Below are positions 1-6,222 of a stretch of 16,071 nucleotides of DNA, one piece after another. The translations under genes were made by a program, and so were the position numbers. The DNA comes from JASEJA01 sp038872535. GTDB taxonomy: Archaea > Thermoproteota > Bathyarchaeia > Bathyarchaeales > Bathycorpusculaceae. The notes under the pieces were generated by a model that saw only the letters and a program-made list of their open reading frames with translations, was not told where the DNA came from and ran no database searches. How positions within the stretch are numbered: position 1 is the stretch's first letter; the number at the start of each line of letters is the position of its first letter. The stretch covers positions 1 to 16,071 of the forward strand of contig JAVZJY010000027.1 of the NCBI GenBank assembly GCA_038872535.1. Direction: 5' to 3'.

Positions 1-57
1 TTGTTCTTCGCTTTTCTTTTCTTTCAGGTATGGAAGCAGTGTTTCGGTTCCAGACAT
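1..57 (-). CDS. Possible 5' end of an unidentified gene, cut by the window edge
   Basis: An ATG on the minus strand at 57-55 opens a frame of 19 codons without a stop that runs off the left edge. The peptide begins MSGTETLLPYLKEKK and then becomes charged. It lies downstream of the EF-1alpha gene on the same strand, 341 bases away. In many archaea rps10 follows EF-1alpha, but this start does not look like S10. An AT-rich patch (AACCATAAAAAG on the minus strand) lies just upstream and could be a promoter. I do not recognise the protein, and 19 codons is too little to prove a gene. Confidence 0.3.
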   Translation of the reverse strand, partial: MSGTETLLPYLKEKKSEEQ

Positions 58-398
58 TAGACTCAACTCTTTTTATGGTTTAATTGAGAACTTAGGGCTA
101 CTTATTGATAAAACTTGAGCATAAAATTGATAGTTTTCTTTAGAGTTTGGTTATGGAACAAATGTTCAGCTTGGTTCTTTTATTGGATAGACCCCCCTAG
201 ATTTTACTAGCCCCTTCCCCTCTAGGTTTTATCCTTGCATTAGGGTTTTTGGTTGTTCTATTCCTTTTGTTAGGGCTGGGTGGAGATAATCTAGGAGTTG
301 GTCATATTGCCCTCAGCATGTTTGGCTTCAAATATAGGGGGCTATCTGCCATTGCATAAGCGAAAACAGAACAAAACATAAAAAGAAAATAAGGAAAA
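58..398. other. 341-base intergenic stretch without a recognisable gene
   Basis: No convincing open frame or tRNA is present on either strand. Immediately after the EF-1alpha stop the minus strand is T-rich (about 371-398), which suits archaeal U-tract termination. Around 191-225 the minus strand carries G runs (GGGGAAGGGG, then GGGGGG). CTAG occurs four times between 197 and 294. A 25-codon minus-strand frame without a start codon around 228-305 could be a decayed coding remnant, but this is weak. Confidence 0.5.
371..398 (-). terminator. U-rich terminator after EF-1alpha
   Basis: Directly downstream of the EF-1alpha stop, the minus strand reads TTTTCCTTATTTTCTTTTTA and then further T-rich sequence, with no hairpin needed. 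Archaeal RNA polymerase commonly terminates at such T tracts. The exact end is inferred. Confidence 0.4.
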
Positions 399-1703
399 TT
401 AAGGACCTTTCTTGGTTATTTCCTTCACAACACCAGCCGCTATTGTTGTGCCCATGTCTCTAACAGCAAACCTTCCAAGCTCAGGAAACTCAGTGTAAGT
501 CTCAATGGCAATCGGATGCAAAGGCTCCATCTTCACCAAAGCAGCATCACCAGTCTTAAGGAAAGCAGGCTTCTCCTCCACAACATGCCCAGAACGCGGG
601 TCAATCTTTCTTATCAACTCAGTGAACCTACAAGCAATCTGCCCAGTGTGATAATGCAGAACAGGCGTGTATCCAGCCGCTATAGCCGTTGGATGATAAA
701 TCACAATTATTTGCCCAATGAACTCTTTAGCAACTGTAGGCGGATTACTAACATGCCCGCAAACGTCTCCACGCCGCAAATCAGTCTTCGCAACACCCCT
801 AACGTTAAAACCAATGTTGTCGCCAGGCTCAGCCCTGGGAATCCGCGTATGATGCATCTCAATAGACTTCACCTCAGCCTGCTTGTTGGCTGGCATGAAT
901 ATGACCATATCGCCTTCTTTGAGAACACCAGTCTCAACCCTGCCAACGGGAACAGTGCCAACACCGGTAATACTATAAACGTCTTGAACTGGAATACGTA
1001 AAGGCTTATTCAAAGGTTTAGAAGGAACCTCAAAAGTGTCTAAGGCATCAAGCAATGTTGGTCCCTTATACCATGGCATCTTCTCGCTTTGTTTAACAAG
1101 GTTGTCGCCTGTCCACCCAGAAGTTGGCACAAACGGAATTTTCTCAACCTTATAGCCAACCATTTTCAGCATCCGTGAAACCTCATTCTTTACTTCATTG
1201 TATCGCTCCTGACTCCAATTCACTGAAGCATCATCCATCTTGTTAACAGCAACAACCAACTGATTAACACCCAAAGTAAACGCTAAGAAAGCATGCTCCC
1301 GCGTCTGACCACCAGGACCAATGCCAGCCTCAAACTCGCCTCTCTTAGCCGAAACAAAAAGTATAGCGCCGTCAGCCTGGCTTGCTCCAGTAATCATGTT
1401 CTTAACGAAGTCTCTGTGTCCAGGCGCATCAATAACAGTAAAGTAGTATTTCTTTGTTTCAAATTTTAAGAATCGAAGATCAATAGTTAAGCCCCTTTCC
1501 CGCTCTTCTTTTAAATTGTCAAGCACCCATGCGAACTTGAATGTTTCCTTGCCCATTTTTTTGGCTTCTTCTTCATAAGCTTTTATTGTTCTATCATCAA
1601 TTGCTCCCGCCAAGTACAACATGTGTCCAGTCGTTGTTGATTTTCCATGGTCAACATGTCCCATAATTACAAGGTTCAAGTGGGGTTTCTCTGGTCTACT
1701 CAT
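399..1703 (-). CDS. tuf: Translation elongation factor 1-alpha (aEF1A)
   Basis: This GTPase brings aminoacyl-tRNA to the ribosomal A site in the cytoplasm. The 434-residue product has the normal family length. The G domain shows P-loop GHVDHGKS (15-22), switch I with RGLTID (70-75), DAPGH (92-96), NKMD (154-157) and a SGW-type G5 region. Domains 2 and 3 follow, with the usual HPTAIAAGYTPVLHYHT stretch. The segment GEFEAGIGPGGQTREH (about 122-137) is the insertion shared by crenarchaea and eukaryotes, which supports a TACK-type host. The ATG is preceded by GGAGG with a 7-base spacer. S12 and S7 lie upstream on the same strand but are separated from it by an opposite-strand GTPase gene, so EF-1alpha must have its own promoter. 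No fusA (EF-2) gene is seen here. Confidence 0.98.
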   Translation of the reverse strand: MSRPEKPHLNLVIMGHVDHGKSTTTGHMLYLAGAIDDRTIKAYEEEAKKMGKETFKFAWVLDNLKEERERGLTIDLRFLKFETKKYYFTVIDAPGHRDFVKNMITGASQADGAILFVSAKRGEFEAGIGPGGQTREHAFLAFTLGVNQLVVAVNKMDDASVNWSQERYNEVKNEVSRMLKMVGYKVEKIPFVPTSGWTGDNLVKQSEKMPWYKGPTLLDALDTFEVPSKPLNKPLRIPVQDVYSITGVGTVPVGRVETGVLKEGDMVIFMPANKQAEVKSIEMHHTRIPRAEPGDNIGFNVRGVAKTDLRRGDVCGHVSNPPTVAKEFIGQIIVIYHPTAIAAGYTPVLHYHTGQIACRFTELIRKIDPRSGHVVEEKPAFLKTGDAALVKMEPLHPIAIETYTEFPELGRFAVRDMGTTIAAGVVKEITKKGP

Positions 1704-1710
1704 TCTTTTT

Positions 1711-1750
1711 CCTCCTTTTTATCCTACTTTTAATTTCCCTCTAAATTTAG
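1711..1750 (-). promoter_or_regulatory. Likely promoter and ribosome binding site of EF-1alpha
   Basis: On the minus strand, CTAAATTTAG (1741-1750) sits about 25 bases before a predicted transcript start near 1719. GGAGG (1711-1715) follows, 7 bases before the ATG. TATA-like box, short leader and Shine-Dalgarno spacing all agree. The transcript start is inferred. Confidence 0.42.
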
Positions 1751-1826
1751 TGGATTCGTTTACACAACTGTTCATTCAATTATTTTAACTTTATCATTAT
1801 GCAACTTGTGCTTAATGGAAACGAAT

Positions 1827-1838
1827 ATTAACGTTAAT
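1827..1838. promoter_or_regulatory. Palindrome ATTAACGTTAAT in the divergent EF-1alpha/GTPase promoter region
   Basis: A perfect 12-base palindrome lies 32 bases upstream of the GTPase ATG. With a one-base bulge it extends to GAA on the left and TTC on the right. The AATATTAA part overlaps the only good TATA-like candidate for the rightward gene, so a regulator bound here could block or control that promoter. This role is inference. Confidence 0.3.
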
Positions 1839-1870
1839 TCTGGAAATCACTTCATGGAAGAGTCTAAATT

Positions 1871-3046
1871 ATGCCCACAAACCTACCAGCCGAAGCCAAA
1901 CGCAAATGGGCAGAGGTTTCAGCAACAAAAAACCCAAGAGAAAAACTTCAACTTATGCAAGAATTTTTAAGCCTAGTTCCAAAACACAAGGGAACAGCCA
2001 AACTTTGCGCTCAAGTTAAAAAGCAAATGGCAACACTGCGAAGAGAAATTGAAGAAAAGAAACAGAGAAAAGCCGGCAGAGGCGGACCAAAATTCTTCAT
2101 AGAAAAGGAAGGAGCCGCCCAAATAGTCATCATAGGCTTAACAAATGTTGGAAAAAGCAGTCTGCTTAGGGCTGTCACAAACGCTAAGGTTGAAGTTTCC
2201 CCAAACCCATACACAACAAAAGAGCCAGTTCCGGGCGTGCTGAATTATCATGACATCCAATTCCAAATCGTAGAAGCCCCAGCCTTAATGGAAGGCTCCG
2301 CAGAGGGAAGAGCTTGGGGCCTCCAAACTTTAGCCTTAGCCCGCAACGCAGACGGCTTGATATTGATGGTTGATTTGTCTCATGAGCCGGTTGAGCAGTT
2401 GTCGCTAATTTTGGGTGAGTTGGAAAAGGCGAGGATATTAGTTAGCAGACCAAAGGCTCGGGTTGAAATTGAAAAGAAGTTTATGGGCGCTGGTTTACGA
2501 ATAATTTTGATTGGAAACCTTATTGACTGCACTATAAAGGATGTTGAAGAACTGCTTAGAAGCTACAAGGTTAATGATGCAATTGTCAGGATTTATGGAG
2601 AAGCCACCCTCGACTATGTGGAGGACGCAATTTTTGAAAGCACAGTTTACAAGCCCACCGTAATAGTTGCAAACAAAATGGAAGCGGAAGATGCAGGAAA
2701 AAACCTAAAACTGTTAGAGGCTTACGTAGGCGGAAGACTGCCAATACTCTCAATCTCATGCAAAAATGGACTAAACATAGAAAGACTTGGCGAAATCTTG
2801 TTCAAAACATTAGACATTATACGTGTTTACACCAAAGAACCGGGCGAAAGAGAGTTTTCAAAAAAGCCATTCACATTAAAAAGAGGCTCAACAGTTTACG
2901 ATTTAGCCAAAAACATTCACAGCGATTTCAGCAGGAATTTTTACTTCGCAAAAGTTTGGTCTAAGCGTCTCGTTTTTAGTCCCCAAAAAGTTGGGGCTGG
3001 GTTCATTCTTGAAGATGGAGATATAGTGGAGATTCACGTGAAATAG
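1871..3046 (+). CDS. DRG/OBG-family GTP-binding protein with C-terminal TGS domain
   Basis: A 391-residue ribosome-associated type GTPase, slightly longer than typical archaeal DRG proteins. Order: basic, helical N-terminus (1-70, with REIEEKKQRKAGRGG as in DRG proteins), G domain from about 84, and C-terminal TGS domain (about 330-390, ending in FILEDGDIVEIHVK). Visible motifs are P-loop GLTNVGKSS (89-97), NKME (268-271) and a G5-like SCKNG (296-300). The G3 motif is odd: where DRG proteins have DLPG, this has EAPA (135-138), so both the Mg-coordinating Asp and the switch Gly are replaced. DRG proteins bind translating ribosomes, which fits a place between S7 and EF-1alpha, but this gene lies on the opposite strand. 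It ends 1 base from the S7 stop. The start has only a weak GGAAG ribosome site. Confidence 0.88.
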   Translation: MPTNLPAEAKRKWAEVSATKNPREKLQLMQEFLSLVPKHKGTAKLCAQVKKQMATLRREIEEKKQRKAGRGGPKFFIEKEGAAQIVIIGLTNVGKSSLLRAVTNAKVEVSPNPYTTKEPVPGVLNYHDIQFQIVEAPALMEGSAEGRAWGLQTLALARNADGLILMVDLSHEPVEQLSLILGELEKARILVSRPKARVEIEKKFMGAGLRIILIGNLIDCTIKDVEELLRSYKVNDAIVRIYGEATLDYVEDAIFESTVYKPTVIVANKMEAEDAGKNLKLLEAYVGGRLPILSISCKNGLNIERLGEILFKTLDIIRVYTKEPGEREFSKKPFTLKRGSTVYDLAKNIHSDFSRNFYFAKVWSKRLVFSPQKVGAGFILEDGDIVEIHVK

Positions 3047-3047
3047 T

Positions 3048-3641
3048 TTATCTTGAGGCTTGGGCTACTCTCTCTGTTTCGTGGCGTTTTGAAACTGCAT
3101 AGCTTTTCATGTCATGGTTTGCCGCCAAGATTAGCTCTTCTGCAAGGCATTCTTCTATTGAACGGGGATTATTTATTGAAGCAGTCCTCGCTCCTTCACA
3201 AATGTTTCTTAAAGCCAAGTCCACCCTTCGTTGTGGAGAAACATCAACTGACAAGTGATAGACTATACCGCCATAACTAATCCTTGTCGTATCTTCGCAA
3301 GGAGCCGAATTTTCCACAGCCCTAACAAGCACTTCTATTGGATTTTTGCCAGTGCGCAAATGAATTATTTCAAAGGCTTGCCTTACAATATTCATAGCCT
3401 TAGCCTTCTTACCAGCATTTTTGCCAGGCCTCATAAGATTGTTTACCAGTCTTTCAACTATGTTGACGTTTGCCTTGCGGAAGCGTTTATGTTCATGTCT
3501 TCCCATGCTGTGAGGAAGAACCACGGGTTTTAGGGATATATACCTCTGCAATCCTAAATCTTTAACTTGAATATCCCTAAAACTCCACTTTTCAAAAAGT
3601 TTAACATCTTTCTCTTCTTCTTTTTGACCCAAACCTTTCAC
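3048..3641 (-). CDS. rps7: Small ribosomal subunit protein S7 (uS7)
   Basis: S7 binds the 3' major domain of 16S rRNA and nucleates assembly of the 30S head. The 197-residue protein has archaeal length, with an N-terminal extension of about 45 residues before the conserved core. Hallmarks are MGRHEHKRFRKANVNIVERL (46-65), MRPGKNAGKKAKA (70-82), RAVENSAPCEDTTR (107-120), VDVSPQRRVDLALRNI (132-147) and the C-terminal AEELILAANHDMKSYAVSKR region. It overlaps the S12 gene by 4 bases (ATGA), so translation is probably coupled. Its stop is 1 base from the stop of the convergent GTPase gene, which leaves no separate terminator. Confidence 0.97.
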   Translation of the reverse strand: MKGLGQKEEEKDVKLFEKWSFRDIQVKDLGLQRYISLKPVVLPHSMGRHEHKRFRKANVNIVERLVNNLMRPGKNAGKKAKAMNIVRQAFEIIHLRTGKNPIEVLVRAVENSAPCEDTTRISYGGIVYHLSVDVSPQRRVDLALRNICEGARTASINNPRSIEECLAEELILAANHDMKSYAVSKRHETERVAQASR

Positions 3642-4078
3642 CGTGCCGGTTTCTGTTTCCTTCCATAAACAAGCTCGTTTAAGGAAACGCCGTTAACCAT
3701 TATTACTTTCCAACGTACTCCTGGAATGTCGCCCATGCTTCTGCCTCTGGAACCGCCAATTCCTTCAACCACAACCTCATCATGCTCATCAACAACGTTT
3801 AGGGCTCCGTCTCCAGGCAAAAAGGCTGTTATAACTCTACCATTTTTGATCAGTTGAGTTCTAACGCATTTTCTTATGGCACTATTGGGCTGTTTGCTTT
3901 CTACGCCAACTTTCTCCAAAACTATGCCTCTTGCCATAGGAGCGCCTTCAAGAGGGTCAGCTTTAACATCAAGCATTAACATTCGCCTTTTATAGTACAT
4001 GCTACTCCAACGGAATTTTTTCCGTTTTTCTATCAGTTTTTTTGCTGCAAACTCGCCTCTCGGAGACTTCGAACCCAT
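3638..4078 (-). CDS. rps12: Small ribosomal subunit protein S12 (uS12)
   Basis: S12 sits at the decoding centre and interface of the 30S subunit. The 146-residue product is the archaeal/eukaryotic long form. It shows GVESKQPNSAIRKCVR (58-73), the decoding loop LPGDGALNVVDEHDEVVVEG (87-106) and GGSRGRSMGDIPGVRWKV (108-125). It is the first gene of a leftward two-gene unit with S7. In many archaea nusA and rpl30e precede S12, but here the upstream neighbour is a divergent lipoate ligase gene, so the classical operon is reduced. A TATA-like element and a GAGAGG site lie upstream. Confidence 0.97.
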   Translation of the reverse strand: MGSKSPRGEFAAKKLIEKRKKFRWSSMYYKRRMLMLDVKADPLEGAPMARGIVLEKVGVESKQPNSAIRKCVRTQLIKNGRVITAFLPGDGALNVVDEHDEVVVEGIGGSRGRSMGDIPGVRWKVIMVNGVSLNELVYGRKQKPAR

Positions 4079-4087
4079 AGCGCAATT

Positions 4088-4126
4088 TTCCTCTCGCTAC
4101 GACTAATCACACAACTAATATTTAAA
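4088..4126 (-). promoter_or_regulatory. Promoter of the S12-S7 unit
   Basis: The minus strand reads TTTAAATA at 4126-4119, a near-ideal archaeal TATA box. A start about 26 bases downstream would fall near 4096 and give a short leader. That leader begins with GAGAGG, 11 bases before the ATG. The geometry is good; the transcript start is inferred. Confidence 0.55.
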
Positions 4127-4226
4127 CAATAACATACAATTTTATCGCAATGCACAGAGAAAATCATATGAGAAGGAAAAAGGCAAAATCAAACTAAACA
4201 TCTAAAAGCTCAGAGAAGCTGATTTA

Positions 4227-5051
4227 ATGAATGACTGGCGCCTGCTAAAACTGGAAACCCACAGCGCTTACACCAACATGGCTATCGATGAAACCATTTT
4301 AATCGCAAGAATACGTAACCTTGTTCCAAACACAATAAGATTCTATCGTTGGAAGCCTTCTGCCGTTTCAATTGGAAAGTTTCAAAACATCCAAAACGAA
4401 GTAAACATTGAAAACTGCAGAAAATACGGCGTCGACATTGTTAGACGAATAACAGGCGGAGGCACAGTTTACCACGACGCAGAAGGCGAAATCACATACA
4501 GCATAATTGCAGACAAAAAAGACCTAAAAGCCAAAAACATAACAGAAGTTTACCAAAAAATTTACGCTGGAATAACAGAAGCACTAAAAATTTTAGGAGT
4601 AAAAGCAGACTTCAACCAGGGTGATGCAAAAACATGCCCAAACCTAACAGTTAATGGCAAAAAAATTTCTGGAAGCGCCCAATCTCACAAAAGCGGCATA
4701 GTCCTACAACACGGCACACTCTTATTAGACGTGAATCTTGAAAAAATGTTTACGTTTCTGCGTGTTCCATGGGCAAAGACATGCATGCAAATAGTAACCA
4801 TTGCAAAAAACAAAATCACATCAATAAAAGAAGCCTCGGGAAAAAATGTTTCAATAGAAGAAGTAACCAAAGCCCTAACTGAAGGCTTCCAAAAATCCCT
4901 CAACACCCAATTTATCCATGGAACTCTAACACAAAAAGAAATAGAATACGCACAAAAACTATCCAAAGAAAAATATGCAACAAAAGAATGGAATTTTCAA
5001 GGAAAAAGCATCATCGAAAATAATGGGACAATTTTCACATTTAATATTTAA
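4227..5051 (+). CDS. lplA: Lipoate-protein ligase A-like enzyme (BPL/LplA family)
   Basis: The family activates lipoate (or octanoate) with ATP and attaches it to a lysine of E2 subunits or glycine-cleavage H protein. The 274-residue protein has the LplA/LipM/BPL catalytic fold: early helix AYTNMAIDETIL (14-25), lipoyl-AMP loop RRITGGGTVYHD (73-84), NGKKISGSAQ (143-152) with the catalytic lysine, and LQHGTLLLD (160-168). The C-terminal part contains the ATKEWNFQGK stretch found in single-chain LplA proteins. It stands alone, with no lipoylated protein or lipoyl synthase gene beside it. It is divergent from S12 and overlaps the tail of the convergent membrane-protein gene by 11 bases. An octanoyltransferase of the LipM type cannot be excluded. 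The ATG lacks a strong ribosome binding site. Confidence 0.87.
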   Translation: MNDWRLLKLETHSAYTNMAIDETILIARIRNLVPNTIRFYRWKPSAVSIGKFQNIQNEVNIENCRKYGVDIVRRITGGGTVYHDAEGEITYSIIADKKDLKAKNITEVYQKIYAGITEALKILGVKADFNQGDAKTCPNLTVNGKKISGSAQSHKSGIVLQHGTLLLDVNLEKMFTFLRVPWAKTCMQIVTIAKNKITSIKEASGKNVSIEEVTKALTEGFQKSLNTQFIHGTLTQKEIEYAQKLSKEKYATKEWNFQGKSIIENNGTIFTFNI

Positions 5052-5496
5052 TGCTTAGGTATAATAGAACGACAAGTGCTGCAAATGTGAATAGGTCTGG
5101 TAGTAGGGCGAATGGTCCTAGTCCGAATATTCTGTAGCCGAAGATTGATATTACTATTGGGTTTGAGACAAGGGCGTAGAGGAGAAGTGTTGCTGAGAAT
5201 ATTATTAGTCCGATTGTGAATTCTGATCGTGTTTTTCTGTATATGTCGGCGTATAAGATTAGTAGGAATATTAGCATGGTTATGTTGATTGTGGAAACGA
5301 CTGTTTTTGCTATGTAATAAAATTCTATGTCTCCTGGAATTTCATATGGGTATGGTGGGCGTGGTTGCCATGGAAGGCGTGGATACCAGAAGGTTGAAGT
5401 TGCCCATGTTGCTGCCAATATTGCTACCACTACTAAGATGGGTAAGAGTATCAGCAGTAGCCAGGTTTTCGATTTCTGGTTCATTTCATGTTTCAT
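5041..5496 (-). CDS. Small polytopic membrane protein paired with a winged-helix regulator
   Basis: I do not recognise a named family. The chosen ATG at 5496 gives 151 residues. It is preceded by GGAGG (5505-5509) with a spacer of 8, whereas an in-frame TTG at 5526 lies inside the upstream gene and before that ribosome site. Four hydrophobic segments are visible: about 12-33, 65-84, 95-112 and 127-150. Between the first and second is an aromatic, proline-rich loop (FWYPRLPWQPRPPYPYEIPG) that probably faces outside. The last helix pair follows the loop FGYRIFGLGPFALLPD. It begins 17 bases after the winged-helix gene on the same strand, so the two are probably one operon. It may act as sensor or target of that regulator. 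This is inference. Confidence 0.75.
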   Translation of the reverse strand: MKHEMNQKSKTWLLLILLPILVVVAILAATWATSTFWYPRLPWQPRPPYPYEIPGDIEFYYIAKTVVSTINITMLIFLLILYADIYRKTRSEFTIGLIIFSATLLLYALVSNPIVISIFGYRIFGLGPFALLPDLFTFAALVVLLYLSIKY

Positions 5497-5513
5497 TTGC
5501 TTTACCTCCTTTT

Positions 5514-5816
5514 CTACTTTTTCCAAATTTTCTTCAAAATTTCCTCAAACAAAGCATAATTTTCCTCCATAATGGGGGATAGGAAATATGTAGTGCCATA
5601 TCCTTCACCCGCAGACACTATTAACTTATTTTTCTCAAGAACCTCAAGATGATGCCTTATTGTCCTATAATCCAGTCTAAGGTTGGTAGCCAACTGGTTT
5701 GCATTTTGCGGAGTCTCCTTTAGGGCTATGATTATTTTTGCACGAGTCAAGCCGCCTCTAGTACCTGCAATTAACCATCCAAGCAGGTACTTAATGGGAC
5801 GTATACTGGCAGACAT
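5514..5816 (-). CDS. ArsR-like winged-helix transcriptional regulator
   Basis: A 100-residue single-domain DNA-binding protein. The sequence runs from a hydrophobic N-terminal stretch into GLTRAKIIIALKETPQNANQLATNL; the first HTH helix is about 37-47. The recognition helix follows at 49-62 (DYRTIRHHLEVLEK), with a wing around 66-79 (VSAGEGYGTTYFLS) and a C-terminal helix (83-99) of dimerisation type. No metal-binding cysteines or ligand domain are seen, so it is probably not a classical metal sensor. It heads a leftward operon with a membrane protein and is divergent from a stretch containing two copies of a palindromic promoter element, which makes it the obvious local candidate regulator. 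The ribosome binding site is weak (GGGGCTC, poorly placed). Confidence 0.83.
   Translation of the reverse strand: MSASIRPIKYLLGWLIAGTRGGLTRAKIIIALKETPQNANQLATNLRLDYRTIRHHLEVLEKNKLIVSAGEGYGTTYFLSPIMEENYALFEEILKKIWKK
5760..5791. repeat. 9-base inverted repeat inside the winged-helix gene
   Basis: AGTACCTGC (5760-5768) and GCAGGTACT (5783-5791) are perfect complements around a 14-base loop, in codons 9-19 of the regulator mRNA. It could be an mRNA hairpin or a binding site for autoregulation, or chance in coding sequence. Confidence 0.35.
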
Positions 5817-5885
5817 CTGTAGAGCCCCAGATTTTGCTAAACATTACTTTGGCTTAGAATAAAAATGTGTCTTCTAAAGCTATCA

Positions 5886-5933
5886 AAGATTGGGGTTAAA
5901 ATTGGGCTTAATCTTGAAAAATCCTTTAGTAAT
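5886..5933 (+). promoter_or_regulatory. Composite operator/promoter element, copy A
   Basis: The core reads AAAATTGGGCTTAATC, then TTGAAAAATCCTTTAGTA, closely matching copy B over about 45 bases and copy C less closely. AAGATT (5886-5891) and AATCTT (5910-5915) form an inverted pair around it. The second half resembles an archaeal BRE (GAAAAA) followed by a TATA-like box. Read rightward, it would start a transcript near 5945, just before the hairpin. No protein gene follows directly. Confidence 0.42.
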
Positions 5934-5953
5934 CCATTATACCTTGAAAATTT

Positions 5954-6028
5954 CAATGGTTGGCGGAGGCAAAAATTTTCAAACCCTTCTCTCCTTTCTC
6001 CCCTGATTAAAATCCTCCCCAACCATTG
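5954..6028 (+). ncRNA. Candidate small structured RNA (long hairpin)
   Basis: CAATGGTTGGCGGAGG (5954-5969) pairs with CCTCCCCAACCATTG (6014-6028) to give 15 base pairs with one bulged C. The 44-base loop is pyrimidine-rich. Promoter-like copy A lies just upstream and a T-rich stretch follows (CGTTTTACATTTT from about 6038). Together these would make an RNA of roughly 100 bases. It could instead be a regulatory DNA inverted repeat or a remnant of a small mobile element. The pairing is seen directly; transcription is inferred. Confidence 0.33.
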
Positions 6029-6140
6029 CTAAACCATCGTTTTACATTTTAAGTGATTTAAAAGTTTATGTTTTAGTTAAAGCTGTAACAGTCAAAAACG
6101 CAGTGATTTCGGCCAGAAAATTGGATACTTGATTAGGAAT

Positions 6141-6176
6141 AGAATTGGGGTTAATTCTGAAAAATCCTTTAATAAT
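6141..6176 (+). promoter_or_regulatory. Composite operator/promoter element, copy B
   Basis: AGAATT (6141-6146) and AATTCT (6153-6158) form a perfect inverted repeat around GGGGTT. TGAAAAATCCTTTAATA follows, read as BRE plus TATA box (6167-6174). The predicted start is near 6196 and the leader reaches the ATG at 6223. A longer reading frame for the downstream gene would begin inside this element, which argues for the ATG. Confidence 0.5.
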
Positions 6177-6222
6177 TTTACACCTTGGCGTATGTGAAGT
6201 GCACGAGGCACTTTGTGAGAAG

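Larger units (their letters stand above)
5817..6222. other. 406-base divergent intergenic region with two promoter-like repeats and a hairpin
   Basis: This lies between the leftward regulator and the rightward exported protein. It contains repeat copy A (5898-5933), a long inverted repeat (5954-6028), a T-rich stretch (6034-6080) and repeat copy B (6141-6176). No convincing protein gene is present; a 61-codon minus-strand frame (5837-6022) crosses the hairpin and looks spurious. Confidence 0.6.

Noticed and set aside
516..1001. 161-codon plus-strand frame opposite EF-1alpha
   Set aside because: It is antisense to a fully conserved gene and its peptide has no protein-like features; it is a codon-bias shadow.
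5837..6022. 61-codon minus-strand frame in the divergent region
   Set aside because: It runs through the inverted repeat and copy A, has no ribosome site and does not read like a protein.
5898..6176. Reading copies A and B as ends of a small transposable element
   Set aside because: They are direct, not inverted, copies; no target duplication is visible and a third copy lies over 2 kb away before an operon, which suits a regulatory element better.
6145..6222. Longer start (TTG at 6145) for the Met-rich exported protein
   Set aside because: The extra 26 codons cover repeat copy B, which is promoter-like. The ATG at 6223 gives a normal signal segment near the N-terminus.
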